From: Treponema sp.
GTDB taxonomy: Bacteria > Spirochaetota > Spirochaetia > Treponematales > Breznakiellaceae
NCBI GenBank assembly: GCA_031258225.1
Contig: JAIRND010000101.1
Coordinates: forward strand, 1-34,467
Length of the DNA: 34,467 bases
Direction of reading: 5' to 3'
The notes beneath the pieces are model-generated. The model saw only the letters and a list, made by a program, of their open reading frames with translations. It was not told where the DNA came from and did not search any database. The position numbers and the translations under genes are program-made. Shown piece after piece: positions 33,099 through 34,467 of this stretch (positions are counted from its first letter, which is position 1; every line of letters starts with the position of its first letter).

Positions 33099-33112
33099 CA
33101 ACAGGCTGCTAG
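33099..33112 (-). repeat. Inverted second copy of CTAGCAGCCTGTTG
   Basis: Exact 14-base match, on the opposite strand, to 1243-1256. It lies about 30 bases upstream of the beta-helix gene. The surrounding sequence is not otherwise alike. Confidence 0.5.
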
Positions 33113-33227
33113 TACGCAGTCATGATTGTAATTGTGGGGGTTTTTTGGTGCTTCCGATGCTACCCGAACCTCCACGACTCTGCCCTCTTTGTGGTGTAGT
33201 CAGACACCATTCAACGTGGGGTTTTAA

Positions 33228-33570
33228 GTTTGATAGCCGCCTAACCTTAACTCCCTATCGTGAACCGCTACAGGGGCGGGGATAGCCCGGCGGGAAACGA
33301 TGGTGGTTATCGCAGGTATAAGGGTTGGTTGAACAACACAATGTGAACCGGCTGGGGAGCGGCAGGCCGCGGCGGCCACATGACCGAATCCTTGCGCCAT
33401 AAAAATGGGCCGGGTTTTATGGCGCAAGGCAAGCGTGGCCGCCGCGGCCTGCCGCTCCCCAGCCGGATTAATGTTGGAGGAGTTCGAGAGACCGTTATAC
33501 AAGGTTTTCCGCCGGGCTATCCCCGTCCCTGCCGGGAGGCGGTAGAGAGTTACGTTCAGGCGTATCAAAC
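33228..33570. repeat. 343-bp nested inverted-repeat (foldback) element
   Basis: Outer ends GTTTGATA (33228-33235) and TATCAAAC (33563-33570). The outer arms are imperfect inverted copies for about 100 bases, clearest at GGGGATAGCCCGGCGG (left) and CCGCCGGGCTATCCCC (right). Inside is a perfect 32-bp inverted repeat (33348-33379 with 33435-33466), and inside that a perfect 15-bp one, CCTTGCGCCATAAAA/TTTTATGGCGCAAGG (33390-33404 with 33415-33429), around a ten-base loop. No transposase or other credible gene is within it; the 114-residue ORF across it is a product of the symmetry. The rest of 33,071-33,603 holds only the short repeat at 33,099 and the beta-helix ribosome site. Confidence 0.85.
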
Positions 33571-33603
33571 AGAACTACTCACAGGTTGAATATTGACTGC
33601 CTA

Positions 33604-34467
33604 CTAGGTCCACTCGGTTATTTCTTTTTTTGATAGTTCCCATTTGTTGCTGTAGACCATTTTGCGGGTATTACAGTACCTGCAAAACGGTACCGGCCTG
33701 CCCAAAAAACGCGCGATCTCCGCGAAATTCTCCGCCGCGTATATATCGATATAGTCCCCTGCGCTTACCTTCAAATTTTTCCCAAAGTGGTCATTAAAAT
33801 ACTTTATCCAGGGCGGCAATGAACAGGCGTATAGTTTTCCTTCCTGTAATACCGTACACTGATTCGCCCTGAAGCAGTGATCGTGGCTTTCTTTGATATC
33901 CTGGCCGCCTTCCATGTCAAGCAGCCATTTGTACATCCCCCTGGACTTTTTCCCGTAGTCCGTTTTTACCCCGTATTCTTTCGCGATGGATTTTATTTTC
34001 GCGTAATTTAGTTTAATCGGATAATGGCTGATCGCCACTCTGACGCCGCAGGCTTTGCATTGCGTCCAAAACTCCGCCGGCATTTTGAGTAACAAAAGAC
34101 CGTTTGTTACAAGGTCTATTCCGGACAGGGGAAAACGCCTGTGGGTAACGGCCATAATTTCAATCAGGCGGGGATGCAGCAGGGGTTCGCCGCCCAAAAG
34201 CCGGATTGTGGCGATTTTTCCGCCTGACAGGGACGACAACCGCTCACAATCCCTATCGTAGGTTTCAACATCAAGATATTTTTCACGGGCCAGGGGACAA
34301 AAGTTGGCGCAGTATTTGCATTTCAAATTGCAGTGATCCACAACATTTATATCCACAAAACTGATGCTCTTCCCGTCCCCCCCGCGCAGTTTCCGTGATA
34401 CGATAGACATGATCTTCGGCTGGAGTTTTTCAATTACACGGGCCGGGAGTATCTTATACAGTAGTTC
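33604..34467 (-). CDS. Radical SAM protein (5' end outside the window)
   Basis: A radical SAM enzyme with the cluster motif CNLKCKYCANFCPL (CxxxCxxC) preceded by FVDINVVDHC, the glycine-rich RLLGGEPLLHPRLIEI, and a C-terminal Cys cluster (HCFRANQCTVLQEGKLYACS, then FCRYCNTRK) that may hold a second iron-sulfur cluster or SPASM-like site. The type resembles radical SAM proteins found near glycan or nucleotide-sugar genes, but no such neighbour is visible and no substrate can be named. The ORF track starts at ATG 34410, but that ATG has no ribosome site and the frame stays open for 19 more codons to the window end (ELLYKILPARVIEKLQPKI), so the gene is probably longer than shown. Confidence 0.85.
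   Translation of the reverse strand, partial: ELLYKILPARVIEKLQPKIMSIVSRKLRGGDGKSISFVDINVVDHCNLKCKYCANFCPLAREKYLDVETYDRDCERLSSLSGGKIATIRLLGGEPLLHPRLIEIMAVTHRRFPLSGIDLVTNGLLLLKMPAEFWTQCKACGVRVAISHYPIKLNYAKIKSIAKEYGVKTDYGKKSRGMYKWLLDMEGGQDIKESHDHCFRANQCTVLQEGKLYACSLPPWIKYFNDHFGKNLKVSAGDYIDIYAAENFAEIARFLGRPVPFCRYCNTRKMVYSNKWELSKKEITEWT

Noticed and set aside
33470-33500. tRNA-like GGAGTTCGAGAG T-loop
   Set aside because: No acceptor stem or anticodon arm can be placed around it.
33224-33568. 114-residue ORF across the nested palindrome
   Set aside because: It spans both arms of the inverted repeat; its open frame follows from the symmetry and no ribosome site or domain is present.
33228-33570. 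Retron-type non-coding RNA
   Set aside because: No reverse transcriptase gene is adjacent and the msr/msd layout cannot be made out; kept only as a foldback element.

Overview
The window reads as chromosomal DNA from a GC-rich spirochaete, most likely a Treponema-group bacterium of a lignocellulose-rich habitat such as a termite gut. This is an inference from gene content and style: Treponema-like lipoproteins and membrane proteins, a CE15-type glucuronoyl esterase, a beta-helix carbohydrate protein, an LplABC-type sugar importer without its own ATPase, and uronate isomerase. No rRNA, tRNA, CRISPR array or transposase was recognised.
Layout. 1-2,640: small accessory region with a brnTA toxin-antitoxin remnant (antitoxin intact, toxin broken), a PF06541 membrane protein, an HD-domain protein and an orphan HigA-like regulator, interspersed with short palindromic repeats. 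2,643-5,363: a DAACS-type symporter and uronate isomerase uxaC. 5,457-9,676 (minus strand): a run of five genes, namely a membrane-anchored alpha/beta-hydrolase-like protein carrying an in-frame palindromic insertion, a Nif3-like protein, lspA, a small membrane protein and a BASS-family transporter. 9,865-17,735 (plus strand): an HDOD/HATPase signalling protein, then MoxR ATPase, a DUF58 protein and a 1336-residue transglutaminase-TPR fusion, probably an envelope-maintenance operon. 17,762-24,181: a DHH phosphoesterase and an M16 lipoprotein protease divergently transcribed from overlapping promoters, then penicillin-binding protein 1C. 24,293-27,648 (minus): sugar ABC importer. 27,750-29,679: ndk and ffh. 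29,687-33,070 (minus): CE15-like esterase and a large beta-helix protein. 33,071-33,603: a non-coding stretch dominated by a 343-bp nested palindrome. 33,604-34,467: a radical SAM protein running off the window edge.
Functional links. The beta-helix protein, CE15 esterase, ABC importer and UxaC fit one theme, breakdown and uptake of glucuronic-acid-bearing plant polysaccharide, though they are not one operon. LspA would process lipoproteins including the M16 protease and the solute-binding protein encoded here; PBP1C and the transglutaminase operon act on the envelope.
The most notable non-gene signals are: (i) repeated placement of a -10-like hexamer 6-8 bases before start codons, suggesting leaderless mRNAs; (ii) a family of palindromic elements with GGAGTYTG/CARACTCC ends, one inserted in frame inside a gene; (iii) the 343-bp nested inverted repeat at 33,228-33,570.
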